From Microcyclospora pomicola (lineage: Eukaryota; Ascomycota; Dothideomycetes; Capnodiales), in NCBI GenBank assembly GCA_002786065.1, contig NHNY01000014.1:372001-436000 (forward strand): a stretch of DNA of 64,000 nucleotides. Reading direction: 5' to 3'. The notes under the pieces are model-generated. The model had not been told where the DNA came from. It made no database searches and worked only from the letters and a program-made list of their open reading frames with translations. A program made the position numbers and the translations under genes. Every line of letters begins with the position of its first letter. The stretch's first letter is position 1. Below are positions 1 through 10,049 of this stretch, piece after piece.

Positions 1-1425
1 TGGATTGGGCGACTCGAGCGAAGCTAGCGATGCTGAAGAAGGTCGCATGGTACCCATCATTATTGTTGGTATTCGTTCCATCTCGCCAAACTCGGGCTCC
101 AGTTCGCCAGAGGAGCTGCCACCATTCATCGATGCACTCGGCAACTTTCCCAGTCCTCTGCCGGCACATGCGCTTGGTACTCATGGCCACGATAGCATCG
201 ACTCGATTCTTCGACCTCCACAAAACGGGACCTCGTTCAGGCATCGCCGCCGAGCCAGTATGGGTGGATTTGGTATGGGACGGAATCGTATCAGTGACCG
301 TTTGGACGACCAAAGAGATCATCGCTCACCCGATCGCCGACGGGAGAGACCATGGAGCGTTGCCAGTTCGGGTTCCAGCAACGGGCCCAGGCCCCCACCA
401 GTGACACCTGCTAGTCCAAGTCCCGAGCTCAGTCGGATGCCCAGCAGGAATGGCACTCCCAACCACTCTCGTCCCGCATCTTTCATCGCGAACAGCATGC
501 GAGATATGGGTGATTCACAAAGAAACAGCGTGCTGAATCGTCTATCCGGCGTTGGCGCGCTCAGTGCACATAGCGAGGAGACTGTGTCCTTACGTTCCGT
601 GGATTCAAGCGACAATCTTCTGTCCCAGCAATCCGAACCTGAATCATTTCGTGTTCACGCACACCGACGTTCCGACACAACGCCCAATATACACTTCCCA
701 CGCTTCGCGTCTGGCCATCCGCGCCGTAATGGTGTTGTTGAACCTGATCATCTCCCACCTTTGTCACGAAGCAGCACTTCGAACGCGACCGATTCGTCCG
801 CGGCCAACAATGCCGACGGCAGAGGCAGCAACAACGACAGTCGAAGTTGGATCATCTACGTGCTTGGCGGCTCTTACCCTGAGAACCACCCACTTCTCAC
901 CACACCAAGCTTGTTCACGGAGAACCCGACATATGAGGACATGATGCTACTTTCAGCGCTGCTTGGGCCCGCAAAGGCTCCCGTGGCGACCGACGAAGAC
1001 ATACAGTCCGCGGGCGGTATCTACAACATTCAGCTGAGTAGTAATGCTGGAAGATCTACGGACGCTGCCAAGACCGCGCGTCTTGTTGCAGTTGCCACGG
1101 ACAGCGAGGAGCGAGTTGAGCTAGAAAAAGACCACCGATGTCTGGTGTGTTTGTGTGATTTCGAGATCGCCGAAGTGGCCCGAAAGCTGGTCAAGTGCAA
1201 CCACTTGTTCCATAAGGAGTGCATTGATCAGGTAAGCAAGATCCTGCCCACCACAAAGACTCTTGCAATAGCATCTTACTAACCATTCTCCAGTGGCTGA
1301 CTCAAGGCCGCAACTCTTGTCCCTTGTGTCGTGGTCAGGGTGTGGACGAGAAGGAACCCTCGAGCACTACAACAACGAGTGACGACACAACCAACGAAGA
1401 GGCCGCCAACGCCTCCACCACTTGA
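1..1425 (+). CDS. RING-H2 zinc-finger protein, probable E3 ubiquitin ligase (5' end missing)
   Basis: The reading frame enters from the left edge, so the true start lies outside the window. Exon 1 runs to 1231, followed by a 62-nt intron (1232-1293) with a CTAAC branch site, then a last exon ending at 1425. Joining them completes a RING-H2 domain that the intron cuts: C-x2-C, then C-x-H-x2-H-x2-C, then C-x10-C-x2-C, in about 42 residues near the C terminus. RING-H2 domains bind two zinc ions and recruit an E2 enzyme, so a ubiquitin-ligase role is inferred from the family. The visible 370 or so residues before it are Ser/Pro/Arg-rich and look disordered, with no membrane segment. After the RING only a short Thr/Glu-rich tail follows. 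The substrate cannot be guessed. Confidence 0.85.
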
Positions 1426-2132
1426 AGAGAAGCGCCAGCCTCGTGGTACTCTTCAGTACTATGTGTAGGCGATTCGATCGACTATGCATGTTCATTTCTT
1501 CACTTCTATGATGTTGCGATTTTGAAGCTTATGCATTATGACAATCGTCATATTAGGAGTCGGATGGAGCCAGGAGTCTTTTGACAGAGGACAAGGGAGC
1601 TGCAGCGACAGGATGCCGTCGTCATCAGCTCTCGGTGCTGATCAAGAGCTTCCACTCACTTTGCTATCAAAATTCTCGGGCGTTTTATGTGGGAGCCAGA
1701 GCGCGGCCAGTCAGGCCTTGTGCTGGGTCAAATCACAGCTAGCGACGAATGTCGTGCATGGCCACTTTGCATTTCACGAACTCATGACATTCCCGGGCAT
1801 CAGGTTTGACAGGGGGGCTGGGCTGGGCAGGGCAGGTCGGGGCAGAAGCATGGCGTCAGGCTGGCTCATTTACTGTAGCTGTATTGATTCATTGGCGAGA
1901 TATCGAGTTGAAGTCTCCATTCTCAGCAGATCTTGCGTCTCTCTCTAGCTCCCACTCTTTTATACCAACCGTCCTTTTCTCCATTTCAGCCGGCCGGGTT
2001 ATATGTGCTCAACACTCCAAACGCCGACAAACGCCGACAACACTGCACCTTCTGCGCCTGACTAACATTTCGTCTTTGACCTCAGAGGATTTTGCGACTA
2101 CGTGTTGATCTTTCAACCACTCGCCCAGCATC
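1426..2132. other. Intergenic, 3' end of RING gene and promoter of tRNA-ribosyltransferase
   Basis: No gene is seen. The last 200 bases before the next start are pyrimidine-rich, with a TTTATA stretch near 1958 and a direct repeat of a 10-mer (acgccgacaa) around 2020-2040, all of which fit a fungal core promoter and 5' leader. Confidence 0.5.
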
Positions 2133-3627
2133 ATGGAGCATGCGCATGCCTCGGCCGCGCCGCCTAAGACCTCCTCAGCGCTGACCTTCGCGCTGCTCAA
2201 GAAATGCTCCACGACCAAAGCGCGCGCGTCGAACCTCACGCTGCCCCACGGTCCCGTCCAGCTGCCCATCTTCATGCCCGTGGCCACGCAGGCCTCGCTC
2301 AAGGGTCTCACGCCGCGGCAGCTCGAAGATACCGGCTGTATGCTGTGCCTGAACAACACGTATCATCTGGGCTTGAAGCCGGGGCAGCATGTGCTGGATG
2401 CCGTGGGCGGCGCGCATAAGTTGCAGGGCTGGAAGAGGAACATTTTGACTGGTAGGTCGTGCTTTTGACTATGATGCGAGAGTCGGGAGATGAGATGCGC
2501 GTCTGCGTTGGGTGCAGTGGGACAGGGGTCCTAGATACGAGCAGAAAGAGCTGACGATTTGGAGTGTAGATAGCGGAGGGTATGTGGATAGCATTTCCAA
2601 TGTGAGACTACTACGTTTGTGAACACGGTTCTGAGACAAGTCGTAGATTCCAGATGGTTTCGCTGTTGAAACTCGCCGAAGTCACGGAAGAGGGCGTAAG
2701 GTTTCTCAGTCCTCACGATGGAACACCGATGTATGATGCATTTCACTTCGGATCGACAAGTTATGCTTAAGCTGACTCGTGTTCGCTAGGCTTCTGACGC
2801 CGGAGCATTCGATTTCTCTTCAGAACTCAATCGGCTCCGACATCATCATGCAACTCGACGATGTCATCGCCACGACTTCGCCGGACCATGAACGGATCAG
2901 GGAGGCCATGTATCGTTCCGTTCGATGGTTGGATCGCTGCATGGCCGCTCATGCCAAACCCGAGACGCAAAATCTATTCTGCATCATCCAGGGCGGACTA
3001 GATCTCGAGCTGCGGAAAGAGTGCTGTCGCGAGATGGTGGCGAGAGACACGCCAGGGATTGCGATAGGTGGCTTGAGTGGTGGTGAGGCCAAAGCCGCGT
3101 ATTGCAAAGTCGTCGAGACATGCACTTCGCTTCTTCCTGACGGCAAACCTCGCTATGTGATGGGTGTTGGCTACCCAGAGGACATCCTGGTGTCGGTGGC
3201 TTTGGGGGCCGATATGTTCGACTGCGTGTGGCCCACGCGAACGGCGAGGTTTGGCAATGCCATTACGGATCATGGAACCTTGAACTTACGACACGCTTCC
3301 TATGCCGAAGACTTCGGACCCGTCCAGGAAGGATGTAAATGTACTTGTTGTCGACCTGTCAAAGAAGGTGGCCTCGCCATCACCAGAGCATTCATCCACC
3401 ACACCGCGGCGAAAGAGACTGCAGGCGCTCACCTGCTGACCATGCACAATGTGCACTACATGCTAAATCTCACAGGGGCGATCCGCGACGCGATACTGGG
3501 AGACCGATATCCGGAATTCTTGAAGAAGTACTTCTGGAAGCTGTATGACGGCAAGAAAGAAAAGTATCCGCAATGGGTGGTCGATGCTTTGAAAGGTGTT
3601 GGTGTAGATCTGATGGCTGACGATTGA
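2133..3627 (+). CDS. QTRT1: Queuine tRNA-ribosyltransferase catalytic subunit (TGT)
   Basis: Four exons: 2133-2451, 2570-2579, 2647-2730 and 2790-3627, giving 416 residues. The enzyme swaps guanine-34 of GUN-anticodon tRNAs for queuine; in eukaryotes it works as a heterodimer with QTRT2, which is not in this window. The fold is recognisable along its whole length. Asp107 lies in the DSGGFQ motif (general acid/base in the family), Asp282 in DCVWPTR is the expected nucleophile, and Cys320, Cys322, Cys325 with His357 form the CxCxxC...H zinc site. Exon 2 is only 10 nt long, yet it is needed to make the DSGG motif in frame; each flanking intron has GT and AG ends. Length fits the family. The ATG chosen is the first in the frame after a pyrimidine-rich leader. 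Confidence 0.93.
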
Positions 3628-4242
3628 GCCGATCGCTGTCACGCTCGTAACGAATCTGCGGGAGATGATGATTGGGAGATACTGCAAGGGTTCAGCATCT
3701 CTCTTCTGGACGTATACTCCGTGACAGGGGACTGCAGCACAAGGATGTGGAGTCACACAAGACCAGGAAGACTGTCTTGCCCACAAGCCTAGAATCCGGT
3801 TTGAACTATCGATCTCTTCCTCTGCGGAGATTCCGAAACATGTTGCATACACTATACAGGCAAGCGCGACATGCGCCCAGGTGCGTCCTGCCCAATACCA
3901 CCTACGACATGTCTGGCAGCTCATCGATCTGTGATCAGCCATGCGATTGCGAACAACTCATGAGGTCTTGTGCTGGCGTCCCAGCGTCAGCCAACGCTCC
4001 GTAGCGCTTGGCATAACCAGTCTCTTACGAACGGTCTATCTGCATGGCGAAGGGCACTGTATGTAGACCGGAACATGACCTCAATCCAGGGCTTTGAGAC
4101 TTTGCCCATCCATCGAACGCCACAGATGTCCTGAGCAAAAACGGAATACAGCTATTGGCGAACCGCGATCTCAAATGCTGACGTGAGGCGCGCAACCGGC
4201 TCAATTACCAAACCGTTTCCCCACTTTTGGTCCGCTTTCGGT

Positions 4243-4249
4243 TATAAAT
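4243..4249 (+). promoter_or_regulatory. TATA-like element (tataaat), distal
   Basis: A TATA-type heptamer 354 nt before the dehydrogenase ATG. If used, the message would start near 4275 and carry two upstream ATGs (4308 and 4322). Confidence 0.4.
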
Positions 4250-4445
4250 GCGCGCTCGGCCGTAACGTCTTCACACTACAACGAGATACAAACAACAGCT
4301 TGAATCCATGTGCTTGACATCATGTGCGTCTGTGTCGCCATGTCGGAGGTGTCAAGCGATAAAGCGGACAAGGATTATGCTCGACTATGCGGAAGAAGAG
4401 TCATTCCGCTGTTGCCAGAGGTGACTCCAGGGAGGACGAATAGAA

Positions 4446-4452
4446 TATATAA
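4446..4452 (+). promoter_or_regulatory. TATA-like element (tatataa), proximal
   Basis: A second TATA-type heptamer 151 nt before the dehydrogenase ATG. Use of this one would give a leader of about 120 nt without the upstream ATGs, so the two elements could set whether the upstream frames are in the message. This is inferred from spacing only. Confidence 0.35.
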
Positions 4453-4602
4453 CGAGCTCCTTGCGATCCGTATCTTGCATCTCTCAGCCTACCAATTATC
4501 AACTCAAGACTTCAACGGCATATCAAACAAGAACGACTTCACACCTCTGTCAGCCACATCGACCGTTGTTCTTGACCGAGTACCAGCCACAACCTTGATA
4601 TA

Positions 4603-5541
4603 ATGTCTACAGGAAAAGCATTCAACCCTGACACCGACATTCCGCAGCTCGACGGTAAAGTCCTGGTGATCACTGGCGGCACAGCTGGTCTTGGGGCAGG
4701 TTCCGTGACCGCCCTCGCACAGCATGGTCCAGCTCAGATCTTCTTCAGCGGACGCAACGAAAAGAGTGCCGAAGCACTGATCAACAAGGTCCACCAGACA
4801 TCGCCAAAAGTCAAGCTCACCTTCATCAAATGTGACATCGCCTCTCTAGCATCCGTTCAAGAGGCTGCCCAGTCCATCAAGTCGCAAACCTCCAGGCTCG
4901 ACATCCTAATGCTGAACGCCGGCATCATGGCTGTAGACCCGGCTGTCTCCCCGGATGGCTACGAGATCCAGTTCGCCACGAACCATCTCGGGCACGCACT
5001 GCTCGTCAAGCTTCTCATGCCCCTGCTGCAAGCCACGGCGCGCGCCCCCGGTGGTGACGCACGAATCATAAACATGACCTCGATCGCGTACCAGCAAGCA
5101 CCGAAACAAGGCATCGATTTCGCCACGCTTGCCTCGCCACAGGCGACCCTCGGCGCGTGGATTCCCGGAGCGAAGTGGTCGCGCTACGGCCAGTCGAAGC
5201 TCGCCCAGCTGCTCTACTCTCAGGAGCTCGCCAAGCACTTCCCCGACATCACCTCCGTCTCCGTGCATCCGGGTGTGATCATGACGGGGTTGTTCGACAA
5301 GGTGGACTTCTTGACGAAATTGCCCGTTCTGCTCGTGTCGATCGGGACCCGCACGCCGGTCGAGAAAGGGCATTTCAACCAGTGTTGGGCCGCGACGTGC
5401 GAGAAGAGTCGCCTCGGGAACGGCGAGTATTATGAGCCGATTGGCGTGGTGGGGACCCGGACGACGAAGAATGCGCGGGATCAGGAGCTGGCGGGTGAGG
5501 TGTGGGAGTGGACGCAGAAGACACTCGAGAAGTACGCGTAG
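4603..5541 (+). CDS. Short-chain dehydrogenase/reductase (retinol dehydrogenase-like)
   Basis: A single exon of 312 residues. It has the classical SDR parts: the nucleotide-binding TGGTAGLG (Thr24 to Gly31), NAG at 105-107, and the catalytic Tyr195-x3-Lys199 with upstream Ser in the NMTS segment. These mark an NAD(P)H-dependent oxidoreductase with a Rossmann fold. Its closest general look is the fungal WW-domain oxidoreductase/retinol dehydrogenase-like group, but the substrate cannot be told from sequence. No signal peptide or membrane segment is evident, so it is probably cytosolic. The start codon overlaps by one base the stop of an upstream frame (TAATG), see findings. It is convergent with the GH47 gene, 231 nt away. 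Confidence 0.88.
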   Translation: MSTGKAFNPDTDIPQLDGKVLVITGGTAGLGAGSVTALAQHGPAQIFFSGRNEKSAEALINKVHQTSPKVKLTFIKCDIASLASVQEAAQSIKSQTSRLDILMLNAGIMAVDPAVSPDGYEIQFATNHLGHALLVKLLMPLLQATARAPGGDARIINMTSIAYQQAPKQGIDFATLASPQATLGAWIPGAKWSRYGQSKLAQLLYSQELAKHFPDITSVSVHPGVIMTGLFDKVDFLTKLPVLLVSIGTRTPVEKGHFNQCWAATCEKSRLGNGEYYEPIGVVGTRTTKNARDQELAGEVWEWTQKTLEKYA

Positions 5542-5772
5542 GCGAGGCGTGGCTTGACGATGGAGCCGGGAGAAGAGCTGTACTATGTCTTTAGCGTTAA
5601 ATATATCCAGTCTGCATCTCGAGGGCTTTGCAAACATCACCACGGAAATGTGTTGATCATTCCAGCATTGACATTCTTCCTGTGTATCGTGAGATGGGTT
5701 TGAACAAGACATTTGTAGATTCTGTACGGGCGGTGAATGTAACAAGCGCAGAACTCCTGGAGTCATCTATAT

Positions 5773-7526
5773 CTATACCGGTGTGCCAGCAACTCTAAAG
5801 GGATGGGCCTCGGTGTTGAAGACCCAGGTGTTGTACACGCCGTTCCTGCTATCCTGGACATGGTACGCCAAACTCTCGTCCTGATTGTTGCGTGTTAGTC
5901 AGCTTGCAAGCTTTTATGCCTAGCTCTTTCGCCAGAGCCTTGAAGAGCGCAGGGGGAGAAGAGAGTACTTACATCCTCGAATATCAGATATAGATACTTG
6001 AACACCTCGGCGAACACGAAGCTCTCCTGCATATCCATCTTCTCCCCTCCACGGGGAGCGTTCACGTCGCTGATTGAGGTGTAGCCCGTGGGCGTCTTGC
6101 AGTGCTTCTCGATCGCGCGGAACACCTTCCACGCCCAGAGCCGGTACTTGGGGTTCTTGGTCGCGCGGTAAGCGTAGTACCACGTCTCCAGCGCTTGCGG
6201 GCGCAGCCGGTACGAGGTCGTGGAGAAGCGCACGGAGTTGTCCGCAGTGCATTTGTCCTCGCCCCAGTCCGGGCCGCATTTCGTGGTCCACCAGAGGAAT
6301 TCGCCACCAAGACCGGTGTGTGTTTTGCCGTAGATGGCACCGGCCGTGTCGGCGATGGAAAGCCCGAAGTCGAGGAGGGTCTTGTTGTTGGTCACCATAC
6401 CGCCGAGGATGAAGTTGCCGCCAGCAAACCATGATGATGCATCCATGCCGGTGTAAAAGCGGTTGCCTTCCCAATATGGCAGCAGGGTCCATTCCGGATG
6501 GCCAAAGGCGCTGGAACTGGCGTATCGGATGGTGGAGTCTGCCGCCACTTTCCATCGGCTGAGGTATTGTGGAAAGACGTCGGAATGGTAGATATAGGCT
6601 TTCAGCAAATATTCATAGAATGCTAGATCCAGTCAGCGGTCAGATTCGCCCTCAACATAACTCGACTTCCATACAATCTGATAAACCTCCCCAACTGCCT
6701 TTGCCATCCATGATTGCACCGCTCTCGATGTTGACGTTCGTGCCCAGCAGGCCGGAAAAGGGCTCTCCCTTCTCTGGATATGGCATGAGAAGAAACTCCT
6801 CCGCTCTTTTCGCTAACTTATGGTAAGTGTAATTGCCCGTGATGTCTGACAATCTGGTGAACTCCAAGATCAGAGAGCCGACTCCAGCCACCGTGTTAGA
6901 TGTTGCGTCGTCCGTCGAGCATTTGTTCGGATCGACCCAATTACGTGGGATACCAGAAGGCGTATTGAATGCGCAGGAAAGTCCATTTCCTAGCCGGACC
7001 ATTTTCTTGTATAGCTGCTTCCGTAGTATTGGGTTGAGCGCCATTCTCGAGAATGGCCCGGTCAGCAGATCATGTGCCGAGATCATGCCAGCGAGATGTC
7101 GGACACCGACCTCGAAGAGCTGAACGCGTGGACCGTCTTTGATGACATACATGTTTAGCTCGGAAACGAGCTCGAGGATCTCATGCACGACATCATCTTT
7201 GCCCATGATGATGGCTGTGGAGAGGGCGTCAATGGCAGTCACGCCCCAGCCGCCGAATTCATCATCGCAAGTATTGCTGACCGGATGTATCTGATCGCGA
7301 CCCATACAGTGTTTGGAGTAGCCATTCCATGCATGCTGAAAGGCATTGGTGATTTCTCGCCGTCTGCCCGACGTTGATGATGTGCCTGATATCGGTGTTA
7401 GTCGGCGGCAAATTGTGCTTGGAGTCGCACCGTGCAGCTACCTGGCAGGACGGAGGCGGTCCATAACCACCATATGGTTCCGATCGCCCCCAATGCGAGC
7501 GCGAACCTCCTCGGTGTCAACCGCAT
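5773..7526 (-). CDS. GH47 class I alpha-mannosidase-like protein, catalytic base Glu replaced by Gln
   Basis: Four exons on the minus strand: 7442-7526, 6675-7385, 5973-6622 and 5773-5880, giving 517 residues. Exon 1 encodes a short basic stretch followed by a Trp-rich hydrophobic segment, a type II signal anchor, so the protein probably sits in the ER or Golgi membrane. GH47 enzymes trim alpha-1,2-mannose from N-glycans. Family landmarks are clear: HAWNGYSKH and IHPVSN near the N terminus, the FEVGVRHLAG helix, GGLSDSFYEYLLK with the catalytic Asp265, DMQESFVFAEVFKYLYL, and the terminal FNTEAHPF. The RPE-T motif, whose Glu is described as the catalytic base in this family, here reads RPQALE with Gln408. 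Activity is therefore uncertain; it may be a lectin-like or altered enzyme. All three introns have GT-AG ends and correct phase. Confidence 0.9.
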
Positions 7527-8578
7527 GGCTGATCACGGACTCTTGGGGGTGCGTGTGTGTGTGGGCGGTCGCTAGTACAGCGACGTGACTCGGAGGTTGG
7601 GAGCACGAGAGCGGCACGTCCGTTCGGCGCCCGATTTCATACTGTAGTTCTAGGCAGATGCAGGGATCAGGCGACGGCTGCAAGGGTCAGCATGGGACAG
7701 AGATGATTGCGGCATTGAGTTTGGAGAAACGAACGATTGCACTTGGCCAGAATCGACATTGAGCACAAGGTACGGTGTCGATCAATTTAGCTTGTTTGAG
7801 GTACCACAGTTTCTATAAAGCTAGAAGCAGATAAGCATGTGCCGCGGCTACCACTAAAAAGCTACCCTAAGTGACAGCCTTTAATATGCCTTGTGATCTG
7901 TACGCACATACATGCGACCCCTTTGCTTACACTTCTAGGTAACACCACGCGACATCACCTTGTCCGCAAGACTTCGACTTATTCCGTCCTGTGTGTTGTA
8001 CTCTATAGTCTTGAGTAATAACAGGTAATCCCACAGTCTGGCTCGCCTACGCACACAGATTCGCAATTCAGATTACTCCCCCCTCAAACGTCGAAGTACA
8101 AACTCTATCGCTGGCCAGTATGTTCGCGAGCGACGCTGTGCCTACGAGATTATCGTGATAAGCAAGGTGACTTGACAGCTACAAGGTCGTCGGAACGAGG
8201 GACGCGGATCTCATGTCTCGAGGTTGTCTTGTTGGTGTTCAATTAAGATATAGGATGTCGAGCCAACTACATGTATTATTACAGTACTGGTATTCCATCC
8301 TCGCCAATAGATCCAGCTAAGATGATTCGACCCAAGACAGAATCGGACGCTGGTCTTACTGTTATAGGCATGAGTCGCCAACACAAAAAGTGATCTTATG
8401 ATCATGGGGATTTCTTGTACCAACGGAATGGAATATTCCGTATGCCCTGCAGGTCGTTCTGGCTGATTTGGCCAAAGTCCTAAGATATGAGCCATTGCTG
8501 CCGGCTCTTCCGAAGCAGAACGACATGTACCTTGTCCTCGGAATACCGTCTGTCGCTGCATGTGCTGAATCAGAACGA
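7527..8578. other. Intergenic, upstream of GH47-like gene
   Basis: About 1 kb without a supported gene. The short open frames here show no recognisable domain and no codon-level sign of being real. A CA/GT-rich stretch occurs near 7545-7565. Confidence 0.45.
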
Positions 8579-9694
8579 TCAAAGATCAAGCCGTCCATTA
8601 ATCCATCTCAGTCCGCTGGGCGTGCCACGCTCACGAGTAAGCTCCCTTCGAATAATCACTGCGTCAGCTTTGTCTTCGTTCAAGAAGTAGTTCCTATCAC
8701 TTCCGCAATCTCCAAACTTCACTTCTTCCATTCCGCTGATATCAAGCAAGCACGCCACTCCTTCCGTGACCCACAGAGGTGCCAGACCAGGAGGGAGTAA
8801 TGTGGGGCGGAACAACCGGAATGTCAGTGAGCGCAGTCTCTCGCACGCACCCAATAACGCGAATGCGATAGCATCCTCCCGAGGACCTGCGTGGACGTCG
8901 ACCGACTTCAGTAGAGCGCGGCCGTGCTGGCCAATGTGGCGCAGGAAGAGATACAGCACTTTCGTGGATGGGAATTGATACGTGATACCAGAGTACAAGA
9001 TGTCGAGTGCCTCTCCATGCACAACTCGACAGGTGCAGAGGATGTTTGTTTTCGTCAGGTCGCGAGGGCCAATCTTGGCAGCTCCTTCTTCCGTGACTAT
9101 GCGTGTAGAGTCGCTATTGAGTGGTTGTATAACCGTGGTTTGAGCGAGAGATGGTAGGACGTAGGCATATATCTGCAGGCGTATCTCTGTCGGAAGCCCG
9201 AACAACGGGTTCGTTTGTACAGATGCAGTTCGAGCCGTGGCCAGAGAAGCATCTACTAAAGCCGATGGTCTGGCCTTCTCGAAGCGGCTCTTCATGTCGT
9301 TGATCCTACCACCGTACATGCCGAGGATACTCTGTGGCTCTAGCGGAATGCGTACAGATAGCCAGTCACAACCAGGGTAATGAAGTTGGAAGCCTTGGAA
9401 GCCTTTGCTGTAGCTCTTATCCGAAGGACTTGTTTCAAATGCCCGTATGCTGAGATCCTTCTGGACGAAGCTACTACAAGTGACACAGCGTGAACCTTCC
9501 TCGATAGCCTCAAGAGGCGGTCGATCATAGACATGGCCAATCGCCGCTAATTGTCGAGCGGCGGCGAGGTGGGCATCCCAGTACCCTTGATATGTTGCGA
9601 GTCTGTCAGGGTAAGGCGGCACATTGGAAGCTGATGGTACGTCCGGGAAAACCAGATGATTGGAATGCAGACTTCTGGTGACCATGGACTTCAT
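8579..9694 (-). CDS. Fungal protein with LPTEIRLQIY (2EXR/F-box-like) motif and N-terminal Cys/His segment
   Basis: One exon of 371 residues, starting at the ATG at 9694; the same frame is open further upstream but without an ATG. Near residue 165 the protein has LFGLPTEIRLQIYAYVLP, the signature of a large fungal group often annotated as 2EXR or F-box-like domains, followed by the usual C-x-C-R-x-x-H-G-EAL-x-ILY segment. Before it, residues 30-120 carry an R-L-x-T-Y-x-x-Y-W start, an LAAIGH stretch, CVTC, and later HYPGC, which together resemble a degenerate BIR-type zinc fold (see findings). No function is established for this kind of protein. It is divergent from the cyclophilin gene. Confidence 0.7.
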   Translation of the reverse strand: MKSMVTRSLHSNHLVFPDVPSASNVPPYPDRLATYQGYWDAHLAAARQLAAIGHVYDRPPLEAIEEGSRCVTCSSFVQKDLSIRAFETSPSDKSYSKGFQGFQLHYPGCDWLSVRIPLEPQSILGMYGGRINDMKSRFEKARPSALVDASLATARTASVQTNPLFGLPTEIRLQIYAYVLPSLAQTTVIQPLNSDSTRIVTEEGAAKIGPRDLTKTNILCTCRVVHGEALDILYSGITYQFPSTKVLYLFLRHIGQHGRALLKSVDVHAGPREDAIAFALLGACERLRSLTFRLFRPTLLPPGLAPLWVTEGVACLLDISGMEEVKFGDCGSDRNYFLNEDKADAVIIRRELTRERGTPSGLRWINGRLDL

Positions 9695-10049
9695 CGTTGT
9701 CAGGGAACCCGGCGTATTGTATGATGTTAATGCTCTGACGGTAAGATGCCGAGGGTCACGATTGACGTGCAATTGGGTTGTGCCTCATTGCCCCGTGGTC
9801 TGTACGGTTCCTGGCACACGGAAAGTGCCTACTCATGGACGACTATCTTGCCGTACAGATCAAGTTGACGAGTGCCGGATTCACTTGGACTAGGGGTGTG
9901 TTTAGGTACAAGCAGGGGTATGAGACGAGTCAAGAGGACGACTATAGCTACCTCATATATCCCCGCCATATGAACTACGTAGGCAGTAGGTCATGTTCTT
10001 GCTTGCCTAAATCTCCACACCCCAACATCACACTAATTACTGCGCGGCT
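9695..10049. other. Shared divergent promoter region
   Basis: 355 nt between two start codons pointing away from each other, so the region must hold both promoters. No TATA box stands out. Confidence 0.5.

Larger units (their letters stand above)
3628..4602. other. Intergenic leader of the dehydrogenase gene
   Basis: Holds the 3' end of the tRNA-ribosyltransferase gene and the promoter of the dehydrogenase. Two TATA-like elements and two upstream reading frames (listed separately) are the only structures noticed. Confidence 0.5.

Noticed and set aside
4906-5766. 286-codon minus-strand frame over the dehydrogenase
   Set aside because: It is the reverse shadow of the SDR gene, with Arg/Leu/His-rich composition typical of antisense frames and no domain.
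7438-7683. Alternative 81-codon first exon for the GH47-like gene
   Set aside because: Its frame does not match the GH47 exon across the intron; the other frame, starting at 7526, gives a signal anchor and correct phase.
9695-9772. Upstream extension of the LPTEIRLQIY protein
   Set aside because: The extension would begin at a TTG codon; the first ATG in frame is at 9694.
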